In this document: piece after piece, positions 35,478 through 44,935 of the stretch
Position numbering within the stretch: position 1 is the stretch's first letter
How the letters are laid out: the number at the start of each line of letters is the position of its first letter
From: Acidobacteriota bacterium
Lineage (GTDB): Bacteria > Acidobacteriota > JAAYUB01 > JAMOQF01
Assembly (NCBI GenBank): GCA_027064125.1
Contig: JAMOQF010000106.1
Location: forward strand, 1 to 46,779
Direction of reading: 5' to 3'
Length of the DNA stretch: 46,779 nt
The notes under the pieces: model-generated
Told to the model about the DNA's origin: nothing
Database searches by the model: none
The model's input: the letters and a program-made list of their open reading frames with translations, nothing else
Position numbers and translations under genes: made by a program

Positions 35478-37426
35478 TTTTCCAGGTATGTGTATTTTTC
35501 AAGTTCAGATTCAAAATACTTTAATATTCTGGATGAATCCCTGAGTTCTATGGTTTTATTTTCAATTCCCCTTTCAATGGAATTTCTCAGCAGGCTTATG
35601 AGTTCTTTTTTTGTGTATTGCATATACCCCAGTACATCTTTTATTGAATCCCCTTCAATTATTTTGTCAATTTTATATTTATTTTCACCGGTGATTGAAA
35701 TATGTACTGTGTGGGTATCTCCAAAAAGATTGTGTAAATCTCCTAAGATTTCCTGATAGGCTCCAGAGAGAAATATTCCGAGATAGTAATTCTCTCCCTT
35801 TTTAAGTTCATGTAATTTTATTGAAGATTTTACATCTCTTAAGTCTATAAATTGATCTATTTTACCGTCGGAATCACATGTGATATCAGCAAGTATTGCC
35901 TGGTGTGTTGGTTCTTCTGTAAGTCTGTGGATGGGGGCTATGGGAAAGAGTTGCTTTACAGCCCAGTGGTCAGGTAGAGATTGAAAAACTGAAAAATTGC
36001 AAAAGTATATATCAGATATAAATCTGTCCAGATCTTCCAGTTCGTCAGGTATATAGTCAAGATTTTTTGAAATTTTATATATCTTCTGGCATGTCTTCCA
36101 GAATAATTTTTCCACAAGTGCCCTTTCTCTAAGAGATAGAACTCCCACATTAAACATGGTCAGTGTTTCATCTCTTATCTGCAATGCGTCATGATATGAT
36201 TCCTGAATATTTTTAAGACTTATTTTGTCATAAACTTCTTTTATGGCAGATACCATATTATTTGAATCTTCTTTATTTGCAACTAAATTTTCCTCTTCCA
36301 GATTTTCCATTTCTGATGCAAATTGGCTTACACCAAGTACATTTACAATAATTACTGAGTGATATGCTACAAGTGCTCTTCCGCTCTCGGAAATGACATT
36401 TGGATGCGGGATGTTTTCCTCTTTACATATTTCAGATATGGCGGAGATTACATCACTTGCATATTCTTGAAGGGTATAATTTGAACTTGAAGAAAAATTG
36501 GTTTGAGAACCATCATAATCTACTGCAAGTCCTCCACCCACGTCAAAGTATTTAAAGTTTATTCCAAGTTTGTGGAGTTCTGAGAAAATTCTGGTACTTT
36601 CCCTCAGGGCCTCTTTTATGCTTTGTATTGATGTTATTTGTGATCCCAGGTGAAAATGAAGGAGAATAAGGTTTCCAAGTAAGTTTGCCCTTTTTAGTTT
36701 TTCAACTGCTTCTAAAATCTGAGATGGGAAGAGGCCAAATTTACTTTTATCTCCACCGGATGCCTCCCACTTTCCCCTGCCTTTTGCAGAAAGTTTTGCC
36801 CTGATACCAAGAAGGGGCTTTACTCCTATTCTTTTTGATATTTCAAGGGTTAAATCCAATTCAGATGGTTTTTCAACAACTATAATTACCTGTTTGCCCA
36901 ATTTTCTCCCCCAGAGGGCAAGTTCTATAAATTCCTTGTCCTTATAGCCATTACAAATTATAGGCCTTTGGGGATTATCAAGCAGAGAGAGTGTGATTAA
37001 AAGTTCCGGTTTACTCCCCGCTTCTAAACCATAATCATACTTTTCTCCAAATTCAACAATATCCTCAACAACTTGCCTGTTTTGATTGACCTTTATTGGA
37101 TATACACCTATATATTTTCCTTTGAAGTTATATTCTTTAATTGCATTTTTGAATGAATCGTTAATTTCCTCTATCCTTTTTTTTAGGATGTCTGTGAACC
37201 TTATAAGTATTGGGGTGTTTATTCCCCTGAGTTCCATATCTTCTACAAATTTTTTTATATCCAGAAACTTTTTGAGGTCTTTTTCAGGTTTAACAATAAT
37301 ATTTCCCTTGTCATTTACATCAAAAAAGCCCTTCCCCCAGTTATCTATTAAATATAGTTCCTTTGAGTCTCCAATGGACCAGTTTTTAAGGGCAGTTTTC
37401 TCTCTAATTTTAATTTTTTGCCTCAT
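35474..37426 (-). CDS. speA: Biosynthetic arginine decarboxylase (PLP, fold III)
   Basis: GKYIGVYPIKVNQNRQVVEDIVEFG, LHFHLGSQI, DVGGGLAVDYDGS, SESGRALVAYHS. Confidence 0.95.
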   Translation of the reverse strand: MRQKIKIREKTALKNWSIGDSKELYLIDNWGKGFFDVNDKGNIIVKPEKDLKKFLDIKKFVEDMELRGINTPILIRFTDILKKRIEEINDSFKNAIKEYNFKGKYIGVYPIKVNQNRQVVEDIVEFGEKYDYGLEAGSKPELLITLSLLDNPQRPIICNGYKDKEFIELALWGRKLGKQVIIVVEKPSELDLTLEISKRIGVKPLLGIRAKLSAKGRGKWEASGGDKSKFGLFPSQILEAVEKLKRANLLGNLILLHFHLGSQITSIQSIKEALRESTRIFSELHKLGINFKYFDVGGGLAVDYDGSQTNFSSSSNYTLQEYASDVISAISEICKEENIPHPNVISESGRALVAYHSVIIVNVLGVSQFASEMENLEEENLVANKEDSNNMVSAIKEVYDKISLKNIQESYHDALQIRDETLTMFNVGVLSLRERALVEKLFWKTCQKIYKISKNLDYIPDELEDLDRFISDIYFCNFSVFQSLPDHWAVKQLFPIAPIHRLTEEPTHQAILADITCDSDGKIDQFIDLRDVKSSIKLHELKKGENYYLGIFLSGAYQEILGDLHNLFGDTHTVHISITGENKYKIDKIIEGDSIKDVLGYMQYTKKELISLLRNSIERGIENKTIELRDSSRILKYFESELEKYTYLEN

Positions 37427-37488
37427 TTTTTTCCTTTGATGAAAAATTTTAAAAAAAATCTTATAATATAAAAGTAGAGGTTATTCAA

Positions 37489-40400
37489 ATGAAAAAAATT
37501 ATATTTTTGCTCTTTTTGTTATTTTCATCTTTTATATTTTCTGAAGAGATTCCGGTGAGGTACTATTCCTTTAAGGATGGTCTTCCTTCACTTGAGGTGT
37601 GGAAAGTATATCAGACGAGGGATGGGTATATGTGGTTTGGTACTTCTGCAGGACTTTGTAGATATAGTGGAAATGATGTTAGAATTTTTAGAACAGAAGA
37701 TGGACTGCCAAATAATGTTGTATTTGCACTTGATCAGGATGGAAGGGGAAGATTCTGGGTGGGGACAGAAAATGGTTGTGGGTATTTTTGGAATTGGAAT
37801 TTTGTAAAAATTGAAGGATTATCTGGAAGGAAAATAAATGATATTTTGTGTGATGGAAGTGGTGGAGTGTGGGTGGCAACCAACAATGGTTTATTTTTGT
37901 ATAATAGGGGGAATTTAAAGAAAATTGATCTAAAAGGGGAAGTAAGTTTTTTTTCTCTGTTTAGAGATCTGGAGGGAAATATATGGGTGGGCGGTGCTAA
38001 GAGGGTTTTTAGGATTAGGGGAAATAATATTACAGATATTACGAAAAAATATGATTTGCCAGAGATGAGAGTTTATTCAATTTTTTTTGATAAGCCCAAT
38101 AATGAAATTTTGTTTGGATCGACCATTGGCCTGTATATTTTGGATCTTAAGAGAGATGGTTGTTATAGAGATGAAACATTTGGCGATACGAATTTTAGTT
38201 GCATTACTTATGATAAAAAGAGAGACCTTTTTTGGTATGCGATTTGGGGGAAGGGCCTGGCAAGATTTAGGGATAAGAAGGATTATAAGTTGTATAGAGA
38301 GAAAAATGGAATAATGGATCCATTTATTACTGATTTGTTCCTGGATAGGGAAGGGAATCTATGGTTTTCCATGAGATTTGGAGGTGTGGGAAAGATTTCA
38401 TTTGTAAATGACTTTTTGTATACCGCAGAAGATGGAATTCCAGATGGAACGATAACAGCCATTTCAGAAGATGGAAGCGGTAATCTCTGGGTCGGTTCCA
38501 TAACTGATGGGGTATCTAAAGTAAATTTAAATACGGGTAAGATAAAACATTTTACTGTTAAAGATGGACTATTTGAAAATGAAGTAAAGAAAATAATCAT
38601 TGATAGTTCAGGAAGGGTGTGGGTTTTTGGCCCCAGGGGTATTTCCTTTTTTTCTGGGAAAAGATTTAAAAAAATTCTTATAAAGGGGCTAAAGGTAAAG
38701 TATATAGAACCAGAAATATTATATGAAGATAGTATAGGCAGGAAATTAATTGCAACCCACTATGGTTTAATTGTATTTAAAGATGGCAAAATGAAACTTT
38801 TAAATGAAAGGGATGGCTTGAAGTCTACTTATATTTTGAGTATAGGTGAGGATGGGAAGGGAAATGTCCTTATAGGCACAAGAAGTGGTCTTTTTATTTT
38901 AGATGTGAATGGAAAGATAAGATGGGTAAGTGAAAATGAGGGGCTAATTTCCAGGTATATTGTCGATATATATAGAGATTCAAAGGGAGTAGTTTATATT
39001 TCCACTAATAATGGTCTTTCAGTTTTGAAGGGAAATATTTTTAGAAATTTTTCCACTGGAAATGGGCTTGTTGGAAACAACATTTCCTTTGTTAGAGAAG
39101 ATTCCTCTGGGAGAATATGGATAGCCACAACAAATGGTATAAGTATTTATGAAGATGGGAAATTTAGAAATTTAAATTTAAAAAATGGTCTTTGTTCAAA
39201 TTCAATTAATGTGATTTTTGAAGATACCAGAAAAAGAATTTGGATAGGGACTTCATATGGTATAAATTTGTATGAAAACAATAAACTTATAAATATCAAT
39301 GAAAAATATGATTTTCCATATAGTAATGTAAACAGCATTAAAGAGGATAGACTTGGAGATATCTTTTTCTTTTGTAATTCCTATATTTTGAAATTTGATG
39401 GGTATACCTTTCACTATATTGATCTTGAAGATGTTTTTAAAAATGAAATTTCTTTTACCACCTGCTGGTATATTGATTCCATGAGAAATATCTGGGTCGG
39501 AACAAATAAAGGACTTATAAGACACAAAATAACTTCTTCATATGGAGAGCACCTTTTTCCAACCACTTTTATTACGAGAATTGAGGTTAATGGGAAGAGA
39601 TATATCTTTGAGAAATCTTTTGCAGATATAAATTTTGCGGGTAAAGTTAGAAAGATTACCTTTTTTTGGAGGAATAACTCTTTTTTTGATGAGGAGAAAA
39701 ATATTTATAAATTTATGTTAGAGGGATTGGATAGAAAATGGAATATGGGGATTAGGAGAAACTATGCCACCTATACCAATTTAGGTCCTGGAGTTTATAA
39801 ATTTAGGGTTATTTCAAAGGTCAATTGTGATACCTTTGGAAATATTGCGTATGTAAATGTAAAGGTAAGGGGGATATCCCCTGCAAAAATGAAGTTGGCA
39901 ACAATTTTTTTACTTTTATCTCTATTTATGGGGTTGATATTTTTAATATTTAACAATAGGAAGTTGAGAAGAGAGATTTTAAATGTAAATAGACTTTTAC
40001 ATTCGGCTAAGTTGAGAAATGAAATGTTGCTAATTAAATTTAATCAGGTCAAAAAGGATTTTGTAAAGTTTAAAAAGGTTGATGAATTGAGTTTACTTTA
40101 CAGATTCCCTTATTTTTTAAAAATATTTAGGGAAAAATTTATATCTCAGGATGAAAAATTTTATTTTCTATTGTTTAATATAGAAAATTTTACTTCCATT
40201 AATTATTCCTATTCGATATATACGGCAGATTCAATTTTAAGTGAAGTGGGAAGAAAAATTTATTCTCAAAACCTGATGGCATCTCGTTTGTGTGGAGATT
40301 TTTTCGCTGTTATTCTTGAGGATAAAGAAGTGGCTAATAGGATATTTAGAGATATTGAATTTGAAAAATTTTCGCCCCCTCTAAATCTTTCTATTGGTCT

Positions 40401-40530
40401 TTATGGTGTGTGTGTTGAGGCTTCAAAGGAGAAATTTTCTTCTCCTGAGGTAGTGATAACATTTGCCTTTAGAGAGTTGAGAAAATTAAAAAAAGCAAAG
40501 GTAAAAAGAAAAAAATTGATTTTTAAATAG
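37489..40530 (+). CDS. Two-component-regulator propeller/Y_Y_Y sensor with TM and degenerate GGDEF domain
   Basis: Many W(V/I)GT..GL repeats, FMLEGLDRKWNMGIRRNYATYTNLGPGVYKFRV (Y_Y_Y), TM, C-terminal RLCGDFFAVIL in place of RxGGDEF. Confidence 0.87.
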   Translation: MKKIIFLLFLLFSSFIFSEEIPVRYYSFKDGLPSLEVWKVYQTRDGYMWFGTSAGLCRYSGNDVRIFRTEDGLPNNVVFALDQDGRGRFWVGTENGCGYFWNWNFVKIEGLSGRKINDILCDGSGGVWVATNNGLFLYNRGNLKKIDLKGEVSFFSLFRDLEGNIWVGGAKRVFRIRGNNITDITKKYDLPEMRVYSIFFDKPNNEILFGSTIGLYILDLKRDGCYRDETFGDTNFSCITYDKKRDLFWYAIWGKGLARFRDKKDYKLYREKNGIMDPFITDLFLDREGNLWFSMRFGGVGKISFVNDFLYTAEDGIPDGTITAISEDGSGNLWVGSITDGVSKVNLNTGKIKHFTVKDGLFENEVKKIIIDSSGRVWVFGPRGISFFSGKRFKKILIKGLKVKYIEPEILYEDSIGRKLIATHYGLIVFKDGKMKLLNERDGLKSTYILSIGEDGKGNVLIGTRSGLFILDVNGKIRWVSENEGLISRYIVDIYRDSKGVVYISTNNGLSVLKGNIFRNFSTGNGLVGNNISFVREDSSGRIWIATTNGISIYEDGKFRNLNLKNGLCSNSINVIFEDTRKRIWIGTSYGINLYENNKLININEKYDFPYSNVNSIKEDRLGDIFFFCNSYILKFDGYTFHYIDLEDVFKNEISFTTCWYIDSMRNIWVGTNKGLIRHKITSSYGEHLFPTTFITRIEVNGKRYIFEKSFADINFAGKVRKITFFWRNNSFFDEEKNIYKFMLEGLDRKWNMGIRRNYATYTNLGPGVYKFRVISKVNCDTFGNIAYVNVKVRGISPAKMKLATIFLLLSLFMGLIFLIFNNRKLRREILNVNRLLHSAKLRNEMLLIKFNQVKKDFVKFKKVDELSLLYRFPYFLKIFREKFISQDEKFYFLLFNIENFTSINYSYSIYTADSILSEVGRKIYSQNLMASRLCGDFFAVILEDKEVANRIFRDIEFEKFSPPLNLSIGLYGVCVEASKEKFSSPEVVITFAFRELRKLKKAKVKRKKLIFK

Positions 40531-40548
40531 AAACACTTGGGAGGTTAT

Positions 40549-41979
40549 ATGGTTAAAGAATGGAAATTGTTATATGATGGCACGTGGAATGATGGCGCTT
40601 TTAAGAAAGAAATTGTTTCTCCATACAGTGGAGAAGTTGTAGGTGTGGTAAGTTTTGCAGATGAAGAGATTATTAAAAATAGTATTCAGAGTTTATATGA
40701 TTTTTTCTCTGAATATAGGCGATTTCCCAGATATAAAAGAGCTGAAATATTGTATAAAGCCTCCAGACTGCTTGAAGAGAGAAAGGAAAAATTTATTGAA
40801 AGTATAATAATGGAATCGGGAAAAGTGTATAAATATGCTAAAGGAGAGGTGGAGCGAGCGATAGAAAATTTAAGATTTTGTGCAGAGGAGGTAAAACAAT
40901 TAAGGGGAGAAGTTGTCCCCATGGATAGTTCTAAAGGGGGTGAAGGAAGATTTGGATATTATCTGAGAATTCCAAGGGGAGTTATTGTTGCAATAACTCC
41001 CTTTAATTTTCCCCTAAATCTTGTCATACATAAGGTTGCACCGGCTGTTGGAAGTGGGAACTGTGTTTTGCTGAAGCCTGCATCTCAAACCCCTATTACT
41101 GCTATAAAATTTGTGGAGTTACTAATTGAAAGTGGACTCCCTACAAAAGCCATATCTGTTTTACCTTCAAATGGGAGTGTTGCTGGTGAAGAATTTGTCA
41201 AAAATGACAGAGTTTCCATGATAACTTTTACAGGAAGTCCCAAAGTGGGGCTATGGATAAATAACAACATAAAGGGAATTAAAAAAGTTACCCTTGAACT
41301 TGGTTCCAATTCTGCAATGATTGTTGATAAGACCGCAAATCTTGAATATGCTGTTAAAAGAGCTGTGGTGGGTAGTTTTGCCTTTTCAGGTCAGGTGTGT
41401 ATTTCTTTACAAAGACTTTACATTCATGAGGAAATTTCTTCCAGATTTGAAGAGTTGTTTAGAGAGGAGGTCCTAAAATTAAAGGTAGGGGATCCAAGAC
41501 TAAAGGATACAGATGTGGGACCGATGATAACTGAATCTGAAGCCATTAGGGCTGAAAAATGGCTTGAAGAAGCTGTAAGTGCCGGTGCCAAAGTAGTTGT
41601 TGGGGGAAAGAGGGAAGGCAGGATATTTTATCCAACGATCCTCACCGATGTTAAACCTGATATGAAGATAATGTGCCTTGAAGTCTTTGCGCCCATTGTA
41701 TCCTTGGTGAAGTTTAGGGATTTTGAGGATGCCCTTAAAATGGTCAATGATTCCCATTATGGACTTCAGGCTGGAATTTTTACAAATGATCTAAAAAATG
41801 CTTTTAAAGCAATAGAGAGTCTTGAAGTTGGTGGAGTGATAATAAACGATTTCCCCACATTTAGAGTTGATCAGATGCCTTATGGGGGAGTTAAAATGAG
41901 TGGTACAGGAAGAGAAGGTCCCAGGTATGCAATGGAGGAGATGACAGAAATAAAATTTGTCTCCTTTAATTTAATTTAA
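40549..41979 (+). CDS. Aldehyde dehydrogenase family protein (GAPN/lactaldehyde-type)
   Basis: ITPFNFPLNLVIHKVAPAVGSGNCVLLKPAS, VTLELGSNSAMIV, FAFSGQVCISLQR catalytic Cys; SD GGGAGG before ATG 40549. Confidence 0.92.
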   Translation: MVKEWKLLYDGTWNDGAFKKEIVSPYSGEVVGVVSFADEEIIKNSIQSLYDFFSEYRRFPRYKRAEILYKASRLLEERKEKFIESIIMESGKVYKYAKGEVERAIENLRFCAEEVKQLRGEVVPMDSSKGGEGRFGYYLRIPRGVIVAITPFNFPLNLVIHKVAPAVGSGNCVLLKPASQTPITAIKFVELLIESGLPTKAISVLPSNGSVAGEEFVKNDRVSMITFTGSPKVGLWINNNIKGIKKVTLELGSNSAMIVDKTANLEYAVKRAVVGSFAFSGQVCISLQRLYIHEEISSRFEELFREEVLKLKVGDPRLKDTDVGPMITESEAIRAEKWLEEAVSAGAKVVVGGKREGRIFYPTILTDVKPDMKIMCLEVFAPIVSLVKFRDFEDALKMVNDSHYGLQAGIFTNDLKNAFKAIESLEVGGVIINDFPTFRVDQMPYGGVKMSGTGREGPRYAMEEMTEIKFVSFNLI

Positions 41980-42981
41980 CCGGGTTTTATAAAAAGATAG
42001 AAGTCTTTTCATTTTTTCATGTAGTTTCTCAAATTCTTCCATTGAGAGGGATTGTGGGCCATCTGAAAGTGCTTTTTCGGGGTGGGGGTGTACTTCTATT
42101 TCTACACCGTCGGCACCTGATACAATTGAGGCAAGTACCATGGGTTGTATTACATCTCTTCTACCTGTTCCATGGCTTGGATCAACTATAACTGGAAGAT
42201 ATGTCTCCTTTTTTAAAATGGGTACTATACTCAAATCAAGGGTGTTTCTACTATAGTCGGAGAAGGTTCTTATCCCCCTTTCACAGAGTATTACTTTTTC
42301 ATTTCCAGTATATAAAATATGCTCTGCTGCTAAGAGAAATTCCTTTAAATTTGCAGACATTCCTCTTTTTAAAATAATGGGCTTTTTACTTTCCCCCGCT
42401 TCCTTCAAAAGTGAGAAATTTTGCATGTTTCTTGAACCTATTTGAAATAAATCGGCCACATCCATTAACTTATTTATATTTTCCAGATTTAAAGGTTCCA
42501 CAACAATGTTTATCTTATATTTTTCTTTAATGACCTTCAGAATTTCTATACCCTTTTCACCGAGACCTTGAAAAGTATGGGGAGATGTTCTGGGTTTAAA
42601 AAGACTACCTCTAAAGAATTTTATCTGTAAACTGCTCAGGAATCCTGATATTTCTTCTGCCATTTCTTTTGATTCAATAGCACATGGACCCGCTATAATT
42701 TCAAAATTGTTTCCTCCAATTGAGGTATCTTTAAAGTCTATCTTTAAACTTTTACAGAATTCTTTTTTGGATACCAATTCATACTCTTTGTCACTTGTTA
42801 CAATCTGGTTAGAAAAATTGTCTTCAATTTCTTTTTTTATATTTTTATCTATATTTTCCGGAATGAAAAACAGGTGTTCATTGCACAATTTAATTTCTTT
42901 AAAATATATACTGGACTTTTCAAGATTTTTTTTTAGCTTCTCAAGTTTTCCCCTTTCTATTTTATCTGTTAAGAGAATCAT
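41971..42981 (-). CDS. aroF: 3-deoxy-7-phosphoheptulonate synthase with N-terminal regulatory-like domain
   Basis: IIAGPCAIES, FRGSLFKPRTSPHTFQGLG, QIGSRNMQNFSLL, ILKRGMSANLKEFL, VDPSHGTGRRD. Confidence 0.92.
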   Translation of the reverse strand: MILLTDKIERGKLEKLKKNLEKSSIYFKEIKLCNEHLFFIPENIDKNIKKEIEDNFSNQIVTSDKEYELVSKKEFCKSLKIDFKDTSIGGNNFEIIAGPCAIESKEMAEEISGFLSSLQIKFFRGSLFKPRTSPHTFQGLGEKGIEILKVIKEKYKINIVVEPLNLENINKLMDVADLFQIGSRNMQNFSLLKEAGESKKPIILKRGMSANLKEFLLAAEHILYTGNEKVILCERGIRTFSDYSRNTLDLSIVPILKKETYLPVIVDPSHGTGRRDVIQPMVLASIVSGADGVEIEVHPHPEKALSDGPQSLSMEEFEKLHEKMKRLLSFYKTRLN

Positions 42982-43064
42982 AGTTTTTTGCTCCCCAAGT
43001 AGAAGGCTATTATACAACTATTATTTTTTTAAATAAATTCTTTTTTTCTTTATATAAGTTGGGA

Positions 43065-43093
43065 TTGACAAAAAAATAAAATTATTTTAATAT
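43065..43093 (+). promoter_or_regulatory. Promoter of tRNA-Leu (and probably the ECF sigma gene)
   Basis: TTGACA (43065-43070), 17-nt spacer, TAATAT (43088-43093), 10 nt before the tRNA. Confidence 0.75.
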
Positions 43094-43103
43094 TTCCTTT
43101 TTT

Positions 43104-43192
43104 GCCGAAGTGGCGGAATTGGCAGACGCGCCAGACTCAAAATCTGGTTCCGTTTATGCGGAGTGCGGGTTCGACTCCCGCCTTCGGCACCA
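43104..43192 (+). tRNA. tRNA-Leu, anticodon CAA, CCA encoded
   Basis: Acceptor GCCGAAG/CTTCGGC, anticodon stem CAGA-CTCAAAA-TCTG (CAA at positions 34-36), long variable arm, GGTTCGACTCC T-arm, 3' ACCA. Confidence 0.95.
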
Positions 43193-43200
43193 TTTACATT

Positions 43201-43800
43201 ATGGATGAAAAGCCAATCTGGAAAAGTCAAGAATTTCTCGAAAAACTCAGAGTAAAGTTATATCAGATAGCAAGATCTCAGTTTCCTGATAAAGCGGAAG
43301 ATCTTGTTCAGGAGGCAATTTATTTATTTCTGGACAATCTGTCAAGAGGATATTACAGGGGGATGGAAAATGAATATGGTTTAATTGGTTATGCAATAGG
43401 AATATTAAAACACCTAATTATTAAGGAAATAAGAGATAGGAATAAGAGAAAAATGCTTTCAATAGAGGAAAAAAATATTAGCAGAGACCTTGATAGGAAT
43501 ATTATATTTAGGCGGGAGGGGGAGACCTTTTTAATTGAAATGGAAGAGGAGAGAGAAAAAGAGGAATTCTTGAAAATTGTTAAAGTGGAAATGGAAAATT
43601 TTCCCCTGGAAGTCCAGGAACTTATTTATTTGCATGTGTGTAAAAAGTGGTCCTATTCAAAATTGAGTAAACATTTTGGTATTCCAAAGCAGACACTTGT
43701 TTATAAGTTTAATACCGCAATGGAAAAAATAAGGAAAAGGATAAAAATTTTCATACAATTTGGGAAAAAAGATAATAATTTACTTGATGGAAAAAATTAG
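43201..43800 (+). CDS. ECF-type RNA polymerase sigma factor
   Basis: Region 2 (SQFPDKAEDLVQEAIYLFLDNL...) and region 4 HTH (LEVQELIYLHVCKKWSYSKLSKHFGIPKQTLVYKFNTAMEKIRKRI); the track's start at 43102 lies in the tRNA. Confidence 0.85.
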   Translation: MDEKPIWKSQEFLEKLRVKLYQIARSQFPDKAEDLVQEAIYLFLDNLSRGYYRGMENEYGLIGYAIGILKHLIIKEIRDRNKRKMLSIEEKNISRDLDRNIIFRREGETFLIEMEEEREKEEFLKIVKVEMENFPLEVQELIYLHVCKKWSYSKLSKHFGIPKQTLVYKFNTAMEKIRKRIKIFIQFGKKDNNLLDGKN

Positions 43801-43828
43801 AGGTATAAAAATTATTAGGTGAAGTTAA

Positions 43829-44545
43829 ATGGATAAATGTTCAGATCTGGAAAAGGGAAAATATATTTATGATTACTGTTTTGGATTATTAACAGAGGAA
43901 GAAGAAGCAGCTTTTGAAATGCATCTTTTTGAATGTAAGTACTGTAGAAGTAAAGTTTCTGAAGTTGCGTCTTTATGTGAGATTTTTAAACATTATGATT
44001 TCACAAAAAAAGAGTACAATTTTTTTAATATAAGAGTTAAAAAATTACTTGCAATTGCAGCAACTCTGGCGTTTTTGCTTCCTGGAATTCCTATGTTAAA
44101 AGAACTTTTGCCTTTACCTGAAGATAAAAATTTCATAAATGCGGTTGTAAGGGGAGAAAAGGGAGGGAATTATCTTTTTGCAAAGGGATTGGAAAATTAT
44201 AATGGTGAGCATTTCAAAGAGGCAGAAAAATATTTTCGGGAGTATTTGAAAAAAAATCCTGAAAATTTTGATGCAAATTTTTTAATGGGACTTTCCCTGT
44301 TAAAGGAAGGTAAAAAGGATGGGTTGCCTTACCTGCTGAAGGCTGAAAAAATAGGAGATGCAATATTTAAGAAAACCGGAAATTATAGATATCTTGCAAA
44401 AACTTATTATTATTTGGGAAAGGTATTTCTGAAGTTTGGGGATAGATTAAAATCTAAGGAATATTTTGAAAAATATCTATCTTTTAAAGATCCCCTTTTG
44501 ATACATAATGATGAGGTTAAAAGTATCTTAGAGAAAATCAATTAA
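43829..44545 (+). CDS. Zinc-finger anti-sigma factor with TM and extracytoplasmic TPR-like domain
   Basis: HLFECKYC (Hx3Cx2C), TM LAIAATLAFLLPGIPML, TPR pattern (GEHFKEAEKYFREYLKKNPENFDANFLMGLSLLKEGKK). Confidence 0.85.
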   Translation: MDKCSDLEKGKYIYDYCFGLLTEEEEAAFEMHLFECKYCRSKVSEVASLCEIFKHYDFTKKEYNFFNIRVKKLLAIAATLAFLLPGIPMLKELLPLPEDKNFINAVVRGEKGGNYLFAKGLENYNGEHFKEAEKYFREYLKKNPENFDANFLMGLSLLKEGKKDGLPYLLKAEKIGDAIFKKTGNYRYLAKTYYYLGKVFLKFGDRLKSKEYFEKYLSFKDPLLIHNDEVKSILEKIN

Positions 44546-44677
44546 TCTTTAAAGGTAGTGTGATGTTAATTGTGTGAGGAAGAAAATCTCTATCTCAAGA
44601 GAAAAAGGTTAAATTTACCCTCAAAAGAAAATTCCTGAGAAAGTTTTGAAAAGGTGTGGGAAAGAAGTGCCGGGAAA

Positions 44678-44691
44678 GTGCCAGGCAAAAT
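44678..44691 (+). repeat. REP-like motif GTGCCAGGCAAAAT
   Basis: 13/14 match to GTGTCAGGCAAAAT (minus strand, 4140-4153); preceded by related GTGCCGGGAAA. Confidence 0.35.
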
Positions 44692-44935
44692 CAAAATTAA
44701 AGGTGTCATACTAAAGTTGCATCTACACAATTTCCCCCATGGGTTTATAGAGAAAAGAAAAGGAAAATTGAAAATTTAGGATTTTGTACCAGTCAAAAAA
44801 TTTAAGAATTTAAGAAAAATTTAAGTGGACTTGAGGGAAGGCAAATAAAGAAAAAATAAAATTTTTGCAGAAATAAAATCTTCTGGCAGAAATCAGGGGT
44901 AAAAGGAAAATTCTTTTAATTCCTTTAAGTTGACA

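Noticed and set aside
37489-40530. Treating the propeller protein as an active diguanylate cyclase
   Set aside because: The signature motif is CGDFF and metal-ligand positions are substituted, so activity cannot be claimed.
43102-43200. ORF track extends the sigma factor N-terminus back into the tRNA (MPKWRNWQTRQTQNLVPFMRSAGSTPAFGTIYI...)
   Set aside because: This segment is the translated tRNA-Leu gene, a common false ORF extension; the tRNA structure is complete and the protein homology begins at MDEKPIW (43201).
44799-44825. Three AATTTAAG repeats
   Set aside because: Short AT-rich repeats in an AT-rich intergenic region are expected by chance; not a CRISPR array (no spacer/repeat structure).
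44546-44935. Possible decayed transposase gene in the long gap before the CHAT gene
   Set aside because: No frame gives recognisable transposase motifs by eye; only the short REP-like motif is supportable.
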